Assembly (NCBI RefSeq): GCF_014647655.1
Contig: NZ_BMPP01000012.1
Coordinates: 62,001 to 126,000, forward strand
Direction: 5' to 3'
DNA from: Deinococcus malanensis
GTDB taxonomy: Bacteria > Deinococcota > Deinococci > Deinococcales > Deinococcaceae
DNA: 64,000 nt
Shown here: positions 1-12,746 of the stretch, in pieces
Numbering within the stretch: position 1 is the stretch's first letter
Layout of the letters: each line of letters begins with the position of its first letter
Made by a program: the position numbers and the translations under genes
Notes under the pieces: model-generated
Told to the model about the DNA's origin: nothing
Seen by the model: only the letters and a program-made list of their open reading frames with translations
The model's database searches: none

Positions 1-274
1 TGGTCGCGTTGATGGCGCTGCTGCCGCCCAGCACCTTGCCCCGCGGCCAGTACAGCCTCCGGCCATGGGCATGGCGTTGCGGGGTGGTCTCGAACGCCCA
101 GTCGTGACGGCTGCGAAACAGCCGCGAAAACGCACCCGGTGCCCGGATCAGGGGACTGCTGTCGCGCCCGCCAGCCTCCAGTAGCAGCACTTTCAGCCCC
201 GCGTCAAGCAGCCGGCGGGCCAGCACACACCCGGCCGATCCGGCGCCCACGATGATCATGTCCGCAGCTGTCAT
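1..274 (-). CDS. GMC-family FAD-dependent oxidoreductase, N-terminal part
   Basis: Ninety-one codons of the N terminus, running off the left edge. Residues about 6-30 form an FAD-binding Rossmann fold (GAGSAG, then LLLEAG as the acidic end of the second strand). Around residues 76-90 is the GMC signature ([12 protein letters not shown]). The family includes choline dehydrogenase and alcohol/sugar oxidases; the substrate cannot be named from this fragment. The chosen ATG at 272-274 is about 12 codons before the FAD motif, as is usual. It is divergent from argJ with about 100 nt between them. Family membership is very likely; the specific function is unknown. Confidence 0.85.
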   Translation of the reverse strand, partial: MTAADMIIVGAGSAGCVLARRLLDAGLKVLLLEAGGRDSSPLIRAPGAFSRLFRSRHDWAFETTPQRHAHGRRLYWPRGKVLGGSSAINAT

Positions 275-365
275 GAATGCCCAGTATCGATGAAAGGCCG
301 GTCCAGGAAGGTTGGCCTCGGCTTGACCGCGCCCCTGCGGCCCAGAGTCCATGCCGGCCGGCCGC

Positions 366-371
366 TAGACT
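366..371 (+). promoter_or_regulatory. argJ leaderless -10 box
   Basis: TAGACT ends 6 nt before the argJ ATG, so transcription should start at or next to the start codon. No Shine-Dalgarno sequence is present. No convincing -35 is seen. Confidence 0.6.
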
Positions 372-377
372 CTTCCC

Positions 378-1535
<1,158 letters not shown>

Positions 1536-1636
1536 AGCTGGACTCTGTGCACGCTGACTCCGGGCTCCCTTTGGCCGTGTGTCACCGTCCTTTGATCGAA
1601 CCTTGAGCGCCGGCCACCTGCCCACAGCTGCTGGCA

Positions 1637-1642
1637 TACCGT
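1637..1642 (+). promoter_or_regulatory. Leaderless -10 box for the 1648 gene
   Basis: TACCGT is followed by 5 nt and then the ATG at 1648. This fixes the start in preference to the longer reading frame opening at 1579. Confidence 0.4.
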
Positions 1643-1647
1643 GTCGT

Positions 1648-2412
1648 ATGACCCATGCCCTGAGCAGCAATCCCTCCGCCCTGATCCAGGAGTCCGCGCT
1701 GGCCCGCCCCCTGGATCTGCGCTATCCCTCCAACCGGTATGCCGCAGGAGGCGCGCTGGCCGCAGCGGTCACGGCAAGGCTGCTGGGCGGAAGCTGGGCC
1801 GACGCGTTGGGGGTGGGAGGCGCGGCCTTTCTGGCCTGGGCCACCGCGCGTGAGCTGGACCCCGACCATCCCGAAACGGCCACGGTGGCCCTGCCGGTGG
1901 CAGCGGCAGCCGCGTGGATGGGCGGCCCCGGCAATCCCGTGCCCGGGCTGGCGGCCCTGAGTGCGGTTCGCGTGATGGCCGGGACGGTTGGGCGTGACCC
2001 CACGACGGTTGATCTGGCAGCTCTGGCCGGGCAGGCCGGGCTGGCTGCGGCAACCGGCGAGAAGGCAGCCGCGCTGTTGCCCGCCGTGACGCCATATACG
2101 ACGCCCGGTACCACGTCCCTGTGGCCCATGGTTGGCGCCCTGGTGCCCGCCGTCAGCGGGGGAGCACGTGCTTCTTTGCCAGCCACGCTGACAGGGCTCG
2201 CGGCGCTGGTCCTTGCGCCTCGGCTGATCGAGCCCGAGCTGATTGTGGCCGAGTGCGACCATCCTCCCCGGACGGTGCAGCCCATCAGGGTTCAGCGGGC
2301 CCGGCAGGCCGCCGTGCTGACCATTCTGGGAGGCGTAGTGACCGGGCAGACGCGGTCGCTGGTGCCACTCGCCGCAGCGGCACTTGCTATCGGATTACGG
2401 CGTCAAGGGTAG
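1648..2412 (+). CDS. Hydrophobic membrane protein of unknown function
   Basis: About 254 aa, very rich in Ala, Gly, Leu and Val. Several hydrophobic stretches (roughly residues 30-60, 75-95, 115-135, 170-200 and the last 25 residues) suggest four to six membrane segments. I recognise no family. The C terminus ends in a short positive tail (RRQG). The longer frame from 1579 is rejected because the added residues are hydrophilic and the TACCGT box sits inside them. It follows argJ by about 110 nt and has its own promoter-like box, so a shared function with argJ is not implied. Confidence 0.6.
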   Translation: MTHALSSNPSALIQESALARPLDLRYPSNRYAAGGALAAAVTARLLGGSWADALGVGGAAFLAWATARELDPDHPETATVALPVAAAAAWMGGPGNPVPGLAALSAVRVMAGTVGRDPTTVDLAALAGQAGLAAATGEKAAALLPAVTPYTTPGTTSLWPMVGALVPAVSGGARASLPATLTGLAALVLAPRLIEPELIVAECDHPPRTVQPIRVQRARQAAVLTILGGVVTGQTRSLVPLAAAALAIGLRRQG

Positions 2413-2478
2413 ATTCCGGTAGCGCGCGGTCATGCTGTGTCCGGAGTTTCTGGCATCAGCGTTCCGGCGGGTGCACGC

Positions 2479-2484
2479 TACACT
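2479..2484 (+). promoter_or_regulatory. Leaderless -10 box for the 2493 gene
   Basis: TACACT is followed by 8 nt and then the ATG at 2493. It discriminates against the longer reading frame open from 2121, which overlaps the preceding gene. Confidence 0.5.
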
Positions 2485-2492
2485 TTCCGCTA

Positions 2493-3245
2493 ATGCCTGC
2501 ACCCTATGACACCCCGCTCGCCCTGATCGGTTACCCGCCTGACGCCGCGCGTGCCCTGCGGGGGCTGGGTCTGCTGGCTTTGAGTGTGGCGACCGACAAC
2601 CTGGGAGCCACACTGGAGGCCTGTCGGTCGCTGCACTTTACCGGAGCTATCGTGCACCCTACCCTGGAGTCGCACCTGCCCGATGTCAGCACCCCGGATG
2701 CGGAAGCGCGGCGGGTGGGCCGGGTGGACGCCCTGGCCTTTGCAGGGGGGACCCATGGCATTTTTGCTCTGGCGGACGCTCTGGGTGACGCAGTGACGGA
2801 CAGTGGCTATGCCACGCGTGGGGCCGGCGCCCTGTTGATTGGTCTGGACGCAGTGGATCTCACGCTGGCGCTTCCGCTGGCGCGGCTGGGCTTTTCAAAC
2901 ATGGGAGTGGCCGCCGAGACGCTTCCGGAAGCGGAACGCGCGGCCCGTCATCTCCCTGCTGGCGTGCGGACGTTTCCGGTCAGCCGCCGTGACGCGGCCC
3001 TGGCGACTCTCGCGGAGAGGGCGGATCTGATCGTGCTGACCGGCGGACCGCTGCCCGCTGGCCTGCTCCAGCCTTATCACACGCTGGCAGACCTGACCGG
3101 ACACGCCGTGGTCGGCACCTCGGGGGCCACCTCGCTGGACCTGTCAACCCTGCCCGCCCGCCGGCTGGCCCGGCAGTTAGAACACGCGACCGGGCAACGC
3201 TTTCACGCACAGGATCTGTCCGAACTCGCCGCGCAACTGCATTGA
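2493..3245 (+). CDS. Divergent shikimate-dehydrogenase-like (AroE-fold) protein
   Basis: 250 aa. The order of elements follows AroE: an N-terminal strand (LALIGYP), a region where AroE has the NVTxPxK motif (here FTGAIVHPTLE), a region where AroE has GxNTD (here FAGGTHGIF), then a Rossmann-like half (GALLIGLDAVDLT, ADLIVLTGG). The catalytic Lys of NVTxPxK and the Asp of NTD are both missing, so ordinary shikimate dehydrogenase activity is unlikely. It may be a repurposed paralogue or bind another ligand. The family assignment is by motif order only and is moderate. Confidence 0.5.
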   Translation: MPAPYDTPLALIGYPPDAARALRGLGLLALSVATDNLGATLEACRSLHFTGAIVHPTLESHLPDVSTPDAEARRVGRVDALAFAGGTHGIFALADALGDAVTDSGYATRGAGALLIGLDAVDLTLALPLARLGFSNMGVAAETLPEAERAARHLPAGVRTFPVSRRDAALATLAERADLIVLTGGPLPAGLLQPYHTLADLTGHAVVGTSGATSLDLSTLPARRLARQLEHATGQRFHAQDLSELAAQLH

Positions 3246-3476
3246 TTGCTGTTTGATGGTTACGCAACGTGCTGTCGGCGTCATGTGGCCTGCTTGTTGG
3301 AGGTGCGCCCTCGACTCTCTAGCAGACTATTCAGGCCGTCGGACGGGGCGGGGTTGGACGCTGATAACTCTTCCTTCGTTGCAAGGAGTGGGCAACCACG
3401 CGTAGGCGGAGGGGGGTTTACGTCGCTGGCCCATGGTGGCTGGTCCTGGAACCCCTCTGACACCTGATCTGGGGAG

Positions 3477-3507
3477 TTGACACACAGTGGTCCAAAAGCC
3501 GTAGATT
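3477..3507 (+). promoter_or_regulatory. Possible sigma70 promoter in the 368-nt gap before the hydrolase gene
   Basis: A perfect TTGACA (3477-3482) is followed after 19 nt by TAGATT (3502-3507). A/T-rich sequence follows to about 3536. The 19-nt spacer is slightly long. The remainder of the gap (3246-3476) holds no gene I can support. Confidence 0.4.
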
Positions 3508-3613
3508 ACACAAGGTTTAAAACAATTAAATTTTTACGTGCGCGGCGCGGGCCGCGTCATCCTGTCGTTTTCCGTCGGTCCCGAAGCTGCCATTCCCTGA
3601 TCCTGGAGGATTC

Positions 3614-5008
3614 ATGACTGTTGCACCACGCTTTTCTGTTCGTCCCGCTGCGGCCTTGATCGCGGCAAGTCTGCTTCTGGCCAGTTGCGGGACCGGTAAC
3701 GTTCCTGTGGCCGAGACCCGCCCGCACGACGCCCGCACTTTCAAACCCGTGACGCCGACGCTGGCGTCTGTGGCGGGCGCGACGTTATATCAGGGTACCT
3801 ATGCTGGGCTTAAAGGTCAGGCGGGTTACCAGATTGAGGTGCCCAACAACTGGAACGGCACCCTGGTCATGTACGCTCATGGTTACAGAGGGACCGGTGA
3901 GAACCTGACCGTCGACCCACCCTCGATCCGGGCCTACCTGCTCAGCCAGGGCTACGCCTGGGCAGCGAGCAGTTACTCGACCAACTACTACGACGTGCAG
4001 GCCGGAGTGGAAGACACCAACGCGCTGGCTCTGGCGTTTCCCACCCTGACCGGTGGTAAGCATGCCAAGCCGGGCAAGTATCTGATCATGGGTTTCTCCA
4101 TGGGCGGCCACGTCGCGGGTGCAGCGGTCGAAAAAGAGACACTGAGTACCGCACGTAACAAGGTGAACTATGCTGCCTCCTTGCCCCTGTGCGGTGTGAT
4201 GGACGAGGAGTACGAGTTCCAGTGGTTGGGCGACTACACCATGGCCGCAGCACAGCTGGCCGGTCAGGGCACAAGGACCTTCCCCCAGGCCGACTACCAG
4301 ACCCGCCTGGCAGCCATCAAGGCGGCGCTGTTCACTGAAACTGAAGGCACCCACTGGACCGAGAACGAGGGGCAGGGTGCCAGATTGCGCGAACTGGCCC
4401 GGCGTCTGACGGGTGGTGACCGACCGGTGTTTGAACTGGGCTTCCGATTGGCTGGAACGCAGAATGCTGTGTTCAGCACGGGAGGCTCGGACGGCACGGT
4501 CAACGGCATCCTGAACAAGTCCATGTACGGGAATGTCGGCGTGACCTACCGCTGGACCAGCGGAGCGACCCCGACCGCTGAGGAGCTTGCATTCAACTCA
4601 GCTCTTCCGCGCGTCTTCGCGTCTGTCGGGGCCAACCAGGCCCGCGCTGATGGTTTGCGCTGGATTCCCCGCGTGAACGGTGAGTTCAGCGTGCCGGTGC
4701 TCACGCTGCATACCCTGGGAGATTTCTACGTCCCGTTCGCTCATCAGCAGAAATACCGGATGGCGGCGCAGGCCAATGGCAACGCTGACCGTCTGGTCCA
4801 GCGGGCTATCCGCGCCGCTGGGCACTGTGAATTCACTGGCCCCGAACTGATCCAGGCGTTCAACGATCTGGTGGTCTGGGAGAAAACTGGAGTGAAGCCT
4901 GCGGGTGACGATGTTCTGACTCCAGCGACGGTGGCAGACCGCAATTACGGCTGCCGCTTTACACGTGGAGTCCGCCCTGGAGTCGAGGCCTGCCCGACCC
5001 AACCCTGA
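3614..5008 (+). CDS. Secreted alpha/beta-hydrolase lipoprotein
   Basis: 464 aa with a lipoprotein signal: positive N terminus, hydrophobic core and lipobox LLAS-C with Cys25, so probably anchored outside the cytoplasmic membrane. The alpha/beta-hydrolase features are an oxyanion-hole HG (residues 89-90), the nucleophile elbow GFSMGG with Ser162, a likely acid Asp370 (LHTLGDFYVP) and a likely His404 (AGHCEF). A serine esterase, lipase or peptidase activity is expected; the substrate is unknown. GGAGGA lies 6-8 nt before the ATG, giving a good ribosome site, unlike the leaderless neighbours. A strong terminator follows. Confidence 0.8.
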   Translation: MTVAPRFSVRPAAALIAASLLLASCGTGNVPVAETRPHDARTFKPVTPTLASVAGATLYQGTYAGLKGQAGYQIEVPNNWNGTLVMYAHGYRGTGENLTVDPPSIRAYLLSQGYAWAASSYSTNYYDVQAGVEDTNALALAFPTLTGGKHAKPGKYLIMGFSMGGHVAGAAVEKETLSTARNKVNYAASLPLCGVMDEEYEFQWLGDYTMAAAQLAGQGTRTFPQADYQTRLAAIKAALFTETEGTHWTENEGQGARLRELARRLTGGDRPVFELGFRLAGTQNAVFSTGGSDGTVNGILNKSMYGNVGVTYRWTSGATPTAEELAFNSALPRVFASVGANQARADGLRWIPRVNGEFSVPVLTLHTLGDFYVPFAHQQKYRMAAQANGNADRLVQRAIRAAGHCEFTGPELIQAFNDLVVWEKTGVKPAGDDVLTPATVADRNYGCRFTRGVRPGVEACPTQP

Positions 5009-5047
5009 GGGACGGTTCAGTGGGCAAATAGGGTGAGAAAGTACAAG

Positions 5048-5073
5048 GGGGCGGCGTTATAGCTGCCCCTTTC
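5048..5073 (+). terminator. Intrinsic terminator after the hydrolase gene
   Basis: An 8-bp GC stem (5048-5055 with 5062-5069, one G-U pair) with loop GTTATA, followed by TTTCT. Confidence 0.7.
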
Positions 5074-5137
5074 TGGTTCCAAGGTGGCTGTAAACGTCCT
5101 CAGGGAGGGTACTCAAAACACAGCTGACTCCACGCAG

Positions 5138-5160
5138 AAAGGCGGCCTCAAGGGGCCGCC
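5138..5160 (-). terminator. Terminator of the peptide ABC operon
   Basis: GGCGGCC (5141-5147) pairs with GGCCGCC (5154-5160). Read on the minus strand it is followed by TTTCT. It lies 18 nt beyond the stop of the permease gene at 5178. Confidence 0.65.
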
Positions 5161-5177
5161 TTCAACTGGGTACTCGA

Positions 5178-6179
5178 TTACTGGGTACTGCGCGGGTCCA
5201 GGACGTCACGCAGGCCATCACCTAGCAGGTTAAAGCCCAGCACCGTCAGGAAGATGGCCAGCCCCGGAAACAGCATGGTCCACGGCGCGTCGATGTAGTA
5301 CTGACGCGAGTCGCTGATCATGGTGCCCCATTCCGGCATGGGCGGCTGAGCCCCGATGCCAAGGAAGCCCAGGGCCGCCACCTCGATGGTCGCGGTGGCG
5401 ATGCTCAGTGCTCCCTGCACAATCAGCGGCGAGAGGCTGTTGGGCAGGACGTGCCGGAAAATGGTGCGGCCCTGGGAGGCGCCCAGGGCTCCGGCTGCCT
5501 GCACGAACTCCCGCTCGCGCACGCTGAGTACCACCGAACGGGCCAGGCGCAGGTACACGGGAACCTGCACCAGCGACACTGCCAGCATGGCGGTCACCAG
5601 CTGCGGACTGTTCAGAGCAAACAGCCGGTCCATCAGGGCTATGGCGGGCGGCGGGTCACTGGCGTTGAAAATGCTGGCAAAGCCAATAGCCAGCAGAATT
5701 CCTGGAAACGCCAGCATGACGTCCGAGAAGTATCCCAGCGCATTGTCCAGCCAGCCGCCAAAGAATCCGGCGAAGACACCCAGCAGTGAACCCACGACCA
5801 GGGCCAGCACCGTGCTGACGACCCCGACCTTCAAACTCAGCTGGGCGCCGTGCATCACCCGGATGGCGATACCACGGCCCAGGTTGTCAGTTCCGAACGG
5901 TGCGGCCCAGATGTCGACTTTGCCGGTGACCGGGTCCCTGTAGGTCTCGGCCACCTCCTTATTCCACAGCGCCGCGACGCTGGGCGGCTTGAGGTTCATG
6001 CGGTAGTTACGGTCGGTGGTGGGATCGTAGGGCTTGAGGACCGGGGCCAGAATCGCCAGCAGCACGAACAGCGCCACGATGACAGCGCCGACCTTGCCCG
6101 GGGTGCTGCGGCGGAAGCGGCGCCAGAAGACACTCTGGGAGCGGCGGGGTTTGGTCAGGGTGGGGGAGATGGTCGTCAC
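5178..6179 (-). CDS. dppC: Oligopeptide ABC transporter permease (DppC type)
   Basis: Second inner-membrane permease of a dipeptide/oligopeptide importer. A cytoplasmic N terminus precedes the first TM (GAVIVALFVLLAILAPVL); the DppC hallmark follows (APFGTDNLGRG), then the ABC-binding EAA region (VREREFVQAAGALGASQGRTIFRHVLPN). The start taken is GTG at 6179, four nt after AGGTGA and five nt after the dppB stop. An ATG at 6230 would overlap dppB by 47 nt and is less likely. With this start it is 333 aa. The operon order is binding protein, dppB, dppC; no DppD/DppF ATPases are present, so they must be encoded elsewhere. Confidence 0.9.
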   Translation of the reverse strand: MTTISPTLTKPRRSQSVFWRRFRRSTPGKVGAVIVALFVLLAILAPVLKPYDPTTDRNYRMNLKPPSVAALWNKEVAETYRDPVTGKVDIWAAPFGTDNLGRGIAIRVMHGAQLSLKVGVVSTVLALVVGSLLGVFAGFFGGWLDNALGYFSDVMLAFPGILLAIGFASIFNASDPPPAIALMDRLFALNSPQLVTAMLAVSLVQVPVYLRLARSVVLSVREREFVQAAGALGASQGRTIFRHVLPNSLSPLIVQGALSIATATIEVAALGFLGIGAQPPMPEWGTMISDSRQYYIDAPWTMLFPGLAIFLTVLGFNLLGDGLRDVLDPRSTQ

Positions 6180-6183
6180 GAGG

Positions 6184-7212
<1,029 letters not shown>

Positions 7213-7371
7213 AATAGGACCTCCTTGGGAAACAGGTCAGAGCGTTCCGGGGGCTCAAGGTCAGGCGGGGCGGGCCGCTTCCAGCTGGCCCGTCCCGCCA
7301 CATCCACTGTCTGGAACCCGACTTCCCGGCATACGGAGGTCATGCCCGTTCCGGTAAAGGCGGGTGGCTCC

Positions 7372-8949
<1,578 letters not shown>

Positions 8950-9023
8950 GGAGCCTCCGGTAGGGTCAGGGCACCCTGAATGAGTGCACCGTGACCGTGG
9001 GTTTACCAAGTTGATGTGCGCCC

Positions 9024-9052
9024 AGCCTAGGCGGGAAGGCTGAGGGTGTCAA
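9024..9052 (-). promoter_or_regulatory. Sigma70 promoter of the peptide transporter operon
   Basis: On the minus strand, TTGACA (9047-9052) is followed by a 17-nt spacer and TAGGCT (9024-9029). The 5' leader to the ATG at 8949 is about 70 nt. Confidence 0.8.
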
Positions 9053-9070
9053 CCGGTCGTGACAACCGGT
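9050..9070. repeat. Direct repeat overlapping the -35 box
   Basis: CAACCGGT occurs at 9050-9057 and again at 9063-9070, 13 nt apart start to start. The first copy overlaps the -35 hexamer. The ACCGGT core is itself palindromic. It could be an operator, but only two copies are seen. Confidence 0.4.
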
Positions 9071-9072
9071 GC

Positions 9073-11166
9073 TCAGCGGCCGCCGATCAGGGTGAGCCCC
9101 AGCAGCGTCGGATTGGCACCTTTGCCCGCACTGACCAGCTTCACGCTCTGAATGGTCACGCCGGGCTTGGGATTGGGCCACTCCAGCAGTGTGACATTGA
9201 CGTCGAGCCCGTCACGGGTCTGGCCGCTCCAGGCTGGAGCGGTGACCATGCTGCTGGGCAGGGTGTCGGTCCAGGCGCGCAGATGGCGTCCGTATTCCAG
9301 CGGCACGCTCAACGTGGTGCCGTCGGCATACCTGACCTCATACCTGCCGACCGGGTCACGGTTGGTCGGCGCTGGCCAGCCGGTGGTGTGCAGAAACACC
9401 AGGGCATCGGCCTTGCGTCCCAGATCGACGGTCGCCTGTTCGGGCAGCCCCCTCGCAGCGGCCCGGTCACCCCGCAGCATCACGGCGCCGCTGACGTTGA
9501 AACGGTAGCCGCCCAGCACCACATTGCCGGTGGGTAGCCGGCTCAGGTCTGTTTCCGCGCCCTTGCCGATCCAGCCTTTGCCGTCTGCGTCCGTCAGCTT
9601 GCGGGTGACCAGCGGACTCAGGTTGACCAGGACGCCGGCGGCCTGACCGAAGCGCTGCGGTTGATACAGCGCCCGGTAGGCGCTGGCGGCATCTTTCAGG
9701 GCAGGTGCCGAGGGGTTCCAGAAGCTGGCTCCAGCGCGGACCAGCGCCACACCCTGCTCCGCCATGCCGTCCCAGACGCTGGGATTGCCGAAGTATCCGG
9801 ACCAGCGGGTCTGGATCATGCCGCTGGCGCCGGCCTTGGCTGCTGCTTTGGCCATGTCCTCGGGGTTGCCTTCCTCGTACCAGGAAGCACCCAGTACCGG
9901 GAAGCCCAGCGCCCTGATGCGCTCCAGCATGCCGGTGTTGGCGTCGGCGGTGTAGTTCCAGTAGGCGACCTGAATATCCTTGGGCAGCTTGGCGGGCAGG
10001 GTCGCGATCACGCTATCGCTGAAGGCCGCGTCATGCCAGATCATGGTGCCCACACCGCGCGATTTCAGAAATCCGTGAATCTTGACCGTGTCGTCCACAA
10101 ACAGCTTCTCGAAGCCGGCCGCCTTACCGTTGGCGCGCGCCGGGAACCGGTCGCGGTTGCGCACCTCGTCGTGGCCGATGTGGATGACCTTGGGCCCGAA
10201 CACGTCGATCATTTCGCTCAGGACCGGAAAGACCACCCGGTCGTAGGTCTGCGGGTTCAGCGTGTCATAGGCGTAGGGCTGCTGTGAGTCCGGATCCTGC
10301 ACCAGATCCCTGTTGCGCCCGCCATGAAACATCCAGCCGGCGTGCCCCAGCGTTTCGAGCAGTGGGATGACCTCCAGGCCGTGTTCACGTGCCAGCCGCG
10401 CTACACGCGCTGCCTCCGCCTTGGTGGCGCCGCCCGCATGAACCCAGCCGCCGGCTTTGGCAGCGTCCCACTGCACGTAGTTGCTCATGACGAGCACGGT
10501 GTTGAACTTCAGCCGGGCCAGCAGCGGGATCAGGCGGTCGTTGACCGGCTGGCTGGTGGAGTCCAGGTACAGCATCGCCACCCGCTGTTTCAGGGCCGGG
10601 GCGTCCTGGATGCGGGCGTAACGCAGCCCCTGCGGAGTCAGTAGACCGGCCAGGGTCTGCGCGCCGTAGTACGCCCCCTGGGCGTCGGCCCCCACCACGT
10701 GGGCACCGCTGGCGTCCACCCACAGGGCGTAGCCCTCGGGGGCCTCGGTGTACAGGCCGGCCGCCCGTGCCTTCGCCGCCAGGGCCGGATCCTGCCGGGT
10801 ACCGATGACGATCGGTGTCCTGCCACCCTCGGCCAGGCTGGCTCCCAGCTGGGATTGCCAGGCCGCGCGCAGGTCGCGGGCTACCCACCCCAGCTGAGGC
10901 GCGTTGCCAGAAAGCTGGAGGCCCAGTCCGGAGAGGGCCAGGGTGCCGGCCGGAAATTCAGCTTTCTGTGGTGTCGGGATCAGGGAGGGACGGGCCGCCA
11001 CGGTGCGTGCGTCAGGGACCGATGTCACGCTGACGGCGACCCCGGAGGCGGCACCGAGCAGCGCCGAGCCCAGCAGGCAGGCACCCAGCAGGAGCAGGGT
11101 GGTGCGCCGTACGCCAGAGGCATGTGAACGCAAGGGGATGGAAACACAGCTGGAAGGAAGGCGCAT
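9073..11166 (-). CDS. Glycoside hydrolase family 20 beta-N-acetylhexosaminidase
   Basis: 697 aa. N-terminal Sec signal or membrane anchor (residues 22-45); a GH20b-like domain (about 62-185, PTPQKAEF to AYYGAQTL); and a TIM barrel starting at residue 195. The catalytic Asp-Glu pair is in HIGHDEV (Asp333, Glu334): Glu is the acid, and Asp orients the substrate acetamido group. About 190 further residues form a C-terminal beta-rich module. It should release terminal GlcNAc/GalNAc outside the membrane from chitin or peptidoglycan-derived chains. AAAGGAG precedes the ATG by about 10 nt. It ends close to the peptide operon promoter. Confidence 0.88.
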   Translation of the reverse strand: MRLPSSCVSIPLRSHASGVRRTTLLLLGACLLGSALLGAASGVAVSVTSVPDARTVAARPSLIPTPQKAEFPAGTLALSGLGLQLSGNAPQLGWVARDLRAAWQSQLGASLAEGGRTPIVIGTRQDPALAAKARAAGLYTEAPEGYALWVDASGAHVVGADAQGAYYGAQTLAGLLTPQGLRYARIQDAPALKQRVAMLYLDSTSQPVNDRLIPLLARLKFNTVLVMSNYVQWDAAKAGGWVHAGGATKAEAARVARLAREHGLEVIPLLETLGHAGWMFHGGRNRDLVQDPDSQQPYAYDTLNPQTYDRVVFPVLSEMIDVFGPKVIHIGHDEVRNRDRFPARANGKAAGFEKLFVDDTVKIHGFLKSRGVGTMIWHDAAFSDSVIATLPAKLPKDIQVAYWNYTADANTGMLERIRALGFPVLGASWYEEGNPEDMAKAAAKAGASGMIQTRWSGYFGNPSVWDGMAEQGVALVRAGASFWNPSAPALKDAASAYRALYQPQRFGQAAGVLVNLSPLVTRKLTDADGKGWIGKGAETDLSRLPTGNVVLGGYRFNVSGAVMLRGDRAAARGLPEQATVDLGRKADALVFLHTTGWPAPTNRDPVGRYEVRYADGTTLSVPLEYGRHLRAWTDTLPSSMVTAPAWSGQTRDGLDVNVTLLEWPNPKPGVTIQSVKLVSAGKGANPTLLGLTLIGGR

Positions 11167-11256
11167 AGGTCAGAAACTCCTTTCGGGCAAGAGGCACGTG
11201 AAGGCATGGGGTTGAGACTGGGAGAAGTATGCCCACCCGACATGAAAATGACCATG

Positions 11257-11295
11257 AAAAAAGCCAGGAGGAATGGCTGCCATGCCATTCCTCCT
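11257..11295 (-). terminator. Strong intrinsic terminator of the sugar-binding protein gene
   Basis: A 12-bp perfect stem (11266-11277 with 11284-11295) and a 6-nt loop. On the minus strand GGC and TTTTTT follow. Confidence 0.9.
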
Positions 11296-11311
11296 GAACC
11301 TCACGCCTGAA

Positions 11312-12541
11312 TTACAGGCTGGCGTTCCAGGCTTTCACAATGTCGTCGAGCGCCGCCTTGACACTCTTCTGCCCGGCCATCGCGGACTCGATGTTGTCCT
11401 TGAAGACCTTGTTGAGCTTGCTGGCATCCGGGTAGACCAGTGTCAGGTCGCGGGCTTTTTTCAGCAGGGTGCTGGAGACCAGCTTGCCCTGCTCCACAGC
11501 GCCCGAGCCGCCCTGCTTGAAGAATTTGTCGGTGCTGGCCTTCACGGTAGAAGGGAAGGTGGTCTTGGTGACCTTGGAGAACGCCAGCTGGTTGACGTCG
11601 TTGGTCAGGAACAGCGCCAGCTTCTGGGCCAGGGCCTTGTCCTTGACGCCCTTGGGCACGGTAAAGCCCATCAGCGGCGTGTGAATGACGTTGCCGGCGA
11701 TGTTGATGGGGTAGGGCGCCACGCGGGTGACGTCATAGATGGCCTTGTTGTCGTTCTGCACGCGCAGGATGAACTGCGGGCCGGTGATCAGCATGGCCAG
11801 CTTGCCGGCCGAGTACAGCTCGGTGGCGGCCGTAAAGCCGCGGCGCATGGTGTCTTCGGGGATATAGCCCTTGCGGTACAGGTCCACGTAGCTCTGGACC
11901 AGCTTGACGTGCTCGGGGCTGTTGAACACGGCCCTGCCGCCCGACTTATCCAGCACCGGCAGCCCGGCTTCCTGGAACAGGTACAGCATGTTGATGCCGT
12001 TGATGTTGGGCATGAAGCCGTACATGCCGGTCTTGTCCTTGATCTGCCTGGCTGCCGCCATCAGAGTCTGGATGGTGCGCGGGGGGTTGGCGGGGTCCAG
12101 ACCAGCCTTGCGGAAGATGTCGGCGTTGTAGGCCACGACCTTGGGAGCCCAGTACCACGGCACGCCCATGACCTTGTTGTCATAGGTGAAGGTGTCGAGC
12201 GGAGAAGCGAAGTACAGCTTCTTCTGGGCGGCGGTGAGGCTCAGCGGTTCAATCGCTCCCTGCTGCACCAGTTTGACCGTCATGTCCGAAGACAGGTTGA
12301 CAGCTGCCGGGGGCCGGCCCGAGGCCACAGCGGCGAGCAGTTTCTGCTCCATGGCGTTGGCGGGCACATCGACCCACTTGAGCTCGACGTTCGGGTTTTC
12401 CTTCTCGAACTGCTGGACCAGACGGTTCATCTCGTCGTTGAACAGCGGAGCCAGGCTGATGGTCCAGAACTCCAGTTGCGTCTTCTGGGCGCTGGCGGTC
12501 CCCACGGCGAGCAGGGCGGCGGTCAGGGCAAGTGTTTTCAT
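11312..12541 (-). CDS. ABC transporter sugar-binding protein (SBP family 1)
   Basis: 409 aa, MalE/UgpB-type binding protein. Signal peptide MKTLALTAALLAVGTASAQ, then the family opening TQLEFWTISLAP. YDNKVMGVPWYWAP near residue 120 and RKAGLDPANPP near 143 are typical. AAGGAG lies 5 nt before the ATG. No permease or ATPase gene adjoins it; a strong terminator follows, so it is transcribed alone and must use a membrane complex encoded elsewhere. Its position between GH20 and GH3 N-acetylhexosaminidases suggests an amino-sugar or chito-oligosaccharide ligand (inference). Confidence 0.9.
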   Translation of the reverse strand: MKTLALTAALLAVGTASAQKTQLEFWTISLAPLFNDEMNRLVQQFEKENPNVELKWVDVPANAMEQKLLAAVASGRPPAAVNLSSDMTVKLVQQGAIEPLSLTAAQKKLYFASPLDTFTYDNKVMGVPWYWAPKVVAYNADIFRKAGLDPANPPRTIQTLMAAARQIKDKTGMYGFMPNINGINMLYLFQEAGLPVLDKSGGRAVFNSPEHVKLVQSYVDLYRKGYIPEDTMRRGFTAATELYSAGKLAMLITGPQFILRVQNDNKAIYDVTRVAPYPINIAGNVIHTPLMGFTVPKGVKDKALAQKLALFLTNDVNQLAFSKVTKTTFPSTVKASTDKFFKQGGSGAVEQGKLVSSTLLKKARDLTLVYPDASKLNKVFKDNIESAMAGQKSVKAALDDIVKAWNASL

Positions 12542-12746
12542 GCGGACTCCTTGAAAAATTTGGGCCTCTCAAAAAAGGCCGTGCGGGAACTCGGGCAGCA
12601 CACGAATGGCAGCCGGATGAAGACGGAATAAATGAGCTGCACAGACTGTAGCGCCTGAATCCAGCCTCTGTCTGAGAGAAATTGCCGCATTCTCACCTGT
12701 GGGCCCACTCCTCAGGTAGAAACGCTCCAGCTGGGCAGAATGCGTT

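Noticed and set aside
3281..3463. A 60-codon minus-strand frame in the gap before the hydrolase
   Set aside because: No start signal, no family and unusual composition; no support as a gene.
3447..3482. ACACCTGATCTGGGG resembling part of the TPP riboswitch core
   Set aside because: The CTGAGA element and the final pairing region are missing and the downstream gene is a hydrolase, not a thiamine gene.
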